This document shows, one piece after another, positions 12,796 through 14,383 of a DNA stretch of 14,383 nt. The notes below the pieces were generated by a model, which was not told where the DNA came from, made no database searches, and worked only from the letters and a program-made list of their open reading frames with translations. Source of the DNA: Desulfobacterales bacterium (GTDB lineage: Bacteria; Desulfobacterota; Desulfobacteria; Desulfobacterales; UBA11574); assembly GCA_030145595.1 (NCBI GenBank), contig JAQYVG010000061.1:1-14383 (forward strand). Reading direction: 5' to 3'. Made by a program: the position numbers and the translations under genes. Position 1 is the first letter of the stretch; the number at the start of each line of letters is the position of its first letter.

Positions 12796-13898
12796 TCCGG
12801 CTCGATCCATCCACCGCCGAGCACTTCATCATCTTTAAAGAACACGGCACACTGTCCTGGTGCTATGGCTGATTGCGGTGTATCAAAACGAACAACGGCT
12901 GTATGGGCGCCGGTGGGAATCAGTGTGGAAGCCGCTGCCTTGTGACGATATCTGACCCTGGTGTGCACTTTCATCGGCAGGGCCGGTTTTTGATGAATCC
13001 AGTTGATATTAACGATGTTGCATTTAAAAGAGAGCAAGTCTTTTTTAAAACCGACCTTAAGCCGGTTTTGTTTCCGGTCCATGCCGACAACATAGTAGGG
13101 GGCAGAAGCCGGGCAGTTGATACCGCGCCGCTGACCGATAGTAAAAAGATGCAGCCCCTGGTGCCGGCCCAAAATGTTGCCGCCAGAGTCTTCTATAAGT
13201 CCGGGCTGGGGTTCAAACTCCGGCTGTGCAGCTAAAAAATCTCCATAAGTTTGGCCTTTGATAAAGCATATATCCTGGCTTTCTCCCTCTGTGACAGGAG
13301 CAAGTCCTTTTTGATCGGCCAGCTTAATAACGTCGGATTTTTTCATTTCTCCAAGGGGAAAGCGGGCTCGGGCCAGCTGCTGCCGGGTCAAAAGAGCCAG
13401 AAAATACGACTGGTCTTTTTTTGAATCAACACCTTTCCAGAGTTGAAACCGGCCGTTGCGATCCGGTCTAATTCTGGCATAATGCCCCGTGGCAAGGTAT
13501 GATGCGCCCAGTTCGCGGGCAAAGCTCAGAATAGTTCCAAATTTTATTGACCGGTTGCATACCATGCATGGATTGGGAGTTTGACCATTCTGGTAGGTTC
13601 TCGTAAAATAATCTATTACAGTTTGCTTGAACTCGATGCTGCAGTCTAAAAGTCTGATATCAATTCCCAGCTGGGACGCTATTGGGGCAATTTTATGTGC
13701 GGCCCGGGCTTTGATGTCGGCGTATAAGTGAGTATCTGTGTTTGCAAAACCTGTTTTTTTTTTATGAACAGACGGCTGAACTTCATATCCGGTAATAAAA
13801 TGGATGCCTATAATGCTGTGTCCCTGTTCCTTTAGAAGATAAGCGGTCATAAGGGAATCTATTCCACCGCTTATGGCAATGGCGATTAGAGGCTTCAT
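12789..13898 (-). CDS. mnmA: tRNA-specific 2-thiouridylase MnmA
   Basis: MnmA activates U34 of Lys, Glu and Gln tRNAs with ATP and inserts sulfur at C2. The 369-residue protein has the PP-loop SGGIDS (10-15, usual form SGGVDS), GHYAR (138-142), the motif TPNPCMVCNRSIKFG with Cys114 at the usual catalytic position, ESQDICFI with the second active cysteine Cys211, and FTIGQRRG near 252-259. Two departures stand out. The usual Asp of NPDxxCN is Cys111, giving a Cys-x2-Cys pair, and the region at about 35-65 is longer than usual and replaces the WD-type loop. The ATG overlaps the stop of the NIL-ferredoxin gene (TAATG), indicating coupled translation. The C-terminal end is written partly in heptamer repeat sequence. 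Confidence 0.95.
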   Translation of the reverse strand: MKPLIAIAISGGIDSLMTAYLLKEQGHSIIGIHFITGYEVQPSVHKKKTGFANTDTHLYADIKARAAHKIAPIASQLGIDIRLLDCSIEFKQTVIDYFTRTYQNGQTPNPCMVCNRSIKFGTILSFARELGASYLATGHYARIRPDRNGRFQLWKGVDSKKDQSYFLALLTRQQLARARFPLGEMKKSDVIKLADQKGLAPVTEGESQDICFIKGQTYGDFLAAQPEFEPQPGLIEDSGGNILGRHQGLHLFTIGQRRGINCPASAPYYVVGMDRKQNRLKVGFKKDLLSFKCNIVNINWIHQKPALPMKVHTRVRYRHKAAASTLIPTGAHTAVVRFDTPQSAIAPGQCAVFFKDDEVLGGGWIEPDA

Positions 13899-14323
13899 TA
13901 GAAAAAGGCTTTGTTTGTGGGGCGAGCTTCCATGGCCCGGCTCGGGCAGGCCGGCAAGCAGAGTTCACAGACACTGCATTTTTTTTGATTAAAATCGACC
14001 AGCATTTCAGGTCGCTGGACAGCAAGTGCGCCGGTGGGACAAACAGCGGTGCAGGCTCCGCAGTGGGTACATTTTTTTTTGGTACGCTTTACTTCCTGGG
14101 ATGCATTTTGAACCTGTACTCCCTGGCTCTTTAGATATTTTACCCCTTCCTTAAAGTTTTTTCTGGTTCCGGACAGCTCCAGAACCATGATGCCTTCTTT
14201 TCTTGGAAGTACGGCGGCATTGAGGATGTTAAATGTCAGATCGTAATCTTTTACCAAGTAACAGACGATCGGCTTTTCAACCTCGGTTTTTGGAAATCGA
14301 AGAACAAGTATTTTTGAATACAC
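13898..14323 (-). CDS. NIL-domain 2x[4Fe-4S] ferredoxin
   Basis: This 141-residue protein joins an N-terminal NIL domain (about 1-75, KILVLRFPKTEVEKPIV and GIMVLELSG) to a ferredoxin with two 4Fe-4S motifs, Cys85/88/91/95 (CTHCGACTAVC) and Cys116/119/122/126 (CSVCELCLPAC), each followed by Pro. NIL domains are ligand-binding ACT-like folds first seen in methionine ABC transporters. NIL-ferredoxins in methanogens are tied to sulfide-dependent homocysteine synthesis. Here the gene directly precedes and overlaps mnmA, which suggests it serves sulfur or electron delivery for tRNA thiolation; that is inference. It starts at GTG 14323 with GGAGG 6 nt upstream. A promoter is not clear within the 60 bp left in the window. 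Confidence 0.9.
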   Translation of the reverse strand: MYSKILVLRFPKTEVEKPIVCYLVKDYDLTFNILNAAVLPRKEGIMVLELSGTRKNFKEGVKYLKSQGVQVQNASQEVKRTKKKCTHCGACTAVCPTGALAVQRPEMLVDFNQKKCSVCELCLPACPSRAMEARPTNKAFF

Positions 14324-14383
14324 GATAAACCTCCGAAAAATTCTTTATATTCAGTTTAAAAAATATGGATCATCTCCAAAAGA

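Noticed and set aside
1136..13235. Other long open frames overlapping the called genes, e.g. minus 1554-2021, minus 2247-2693, plus 12147-12458 and plus 12873-13235
   Set aside because: They lie opposite or out of frame to well-identified genes, have low-complexity or non-protein-like composition, and lack ribosome sites.
14351..14383. C-terminal end of another minus-strand gene at the right edge
   Set aside because: A frame open from the edge ends with TGA at 14351, but only ten codons are visible and nothing identifies it.
1..14383. tRNA, rRNA or insertion sequences
   Set aside because: No cloverleaf with a CCA-type end, no rRNA-like stretch and no transposase-like protein was seen on either strand.

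Overview
The window reads like part of the chromosome of an anaerobic, probably sulfate-reducing member of the Desulfobacterota (Desulfobacterales-like). This is an inference from gene content: a TRAP uptake operon with a Tat-exported lipoprotein receptor, several multi-cluster Fe-S proteins, a NIL-type ferredoxin joined to a tRNA thiolase gene, and intergenic DNA packed with short tandem and palindromic repeats. No rRNA, tRNA, CRISPR array or recognisable insertion sequence was seen.

Layout. Positions 1-787 (minus) hold the N-terminal two thirds of an MFS exporter cut by the window edge. A gene-free stretch of about 340 bp carries a good sigma70-type promoter and an early terminator-like hairpin. 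It leads into a TRAP operon (plus, 1127-4282) in the order dctQ, dctM, dctP, whose receptor resembles the TakP / 2-oxoacid group. A strong hairpin, a start-less and internally deleted universal-stress-protein remnant, and an isochorismatase-fold cysteine hydrolase (4541-5179) follow. That hydrolase converges tail to tail with a second, YnfM-like MFS transporter (minus, 5181-6368). Next is a minus-strand three-gene operon of unknown function (8769 to 6451): a 65-aa two-helix membrane protein, a 581-aa protein I cannot place, and a 113-aa soluble protein. Divergent from it is a DjlA-like TerB plus J-domain protein (9115-9870). The rest is minus strand: a winged-helix plus multi-cysteine ferredoxin protein (11068 to 10010), mtaB (12611 to 11232), mnmA (13898 to 12789) and a NIL-domain ferredoxin (14323 to 13898).

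How the genes work together. dctQMP forms one uptake system, probably for an organic (keto)acid. The NIL-ferredoxin and mnmA overlap by their stop and start codons, and mtaB follows, so this end of the window is a tRNA sulfur-modification cluster (s2U34 by MnmA, ms2t6A37 by MtaB) with a dedicated ferredoxin.

The least expected signal is in the intergenic DNA. Four spacers carry degenerate tandem repeats with a strict 7-nt (once 8-nt) period, three of them arranged as head-to-head inverted pairs, and a fifth spacer is a symmetric mosaic of five hairpins. The other candidates for novelty are the unknown three-gene operon, the NIL-ferredoxin/MnmA pair with a three-cysteine MnmA, and the stress-protein relic beside the TRAP operon.
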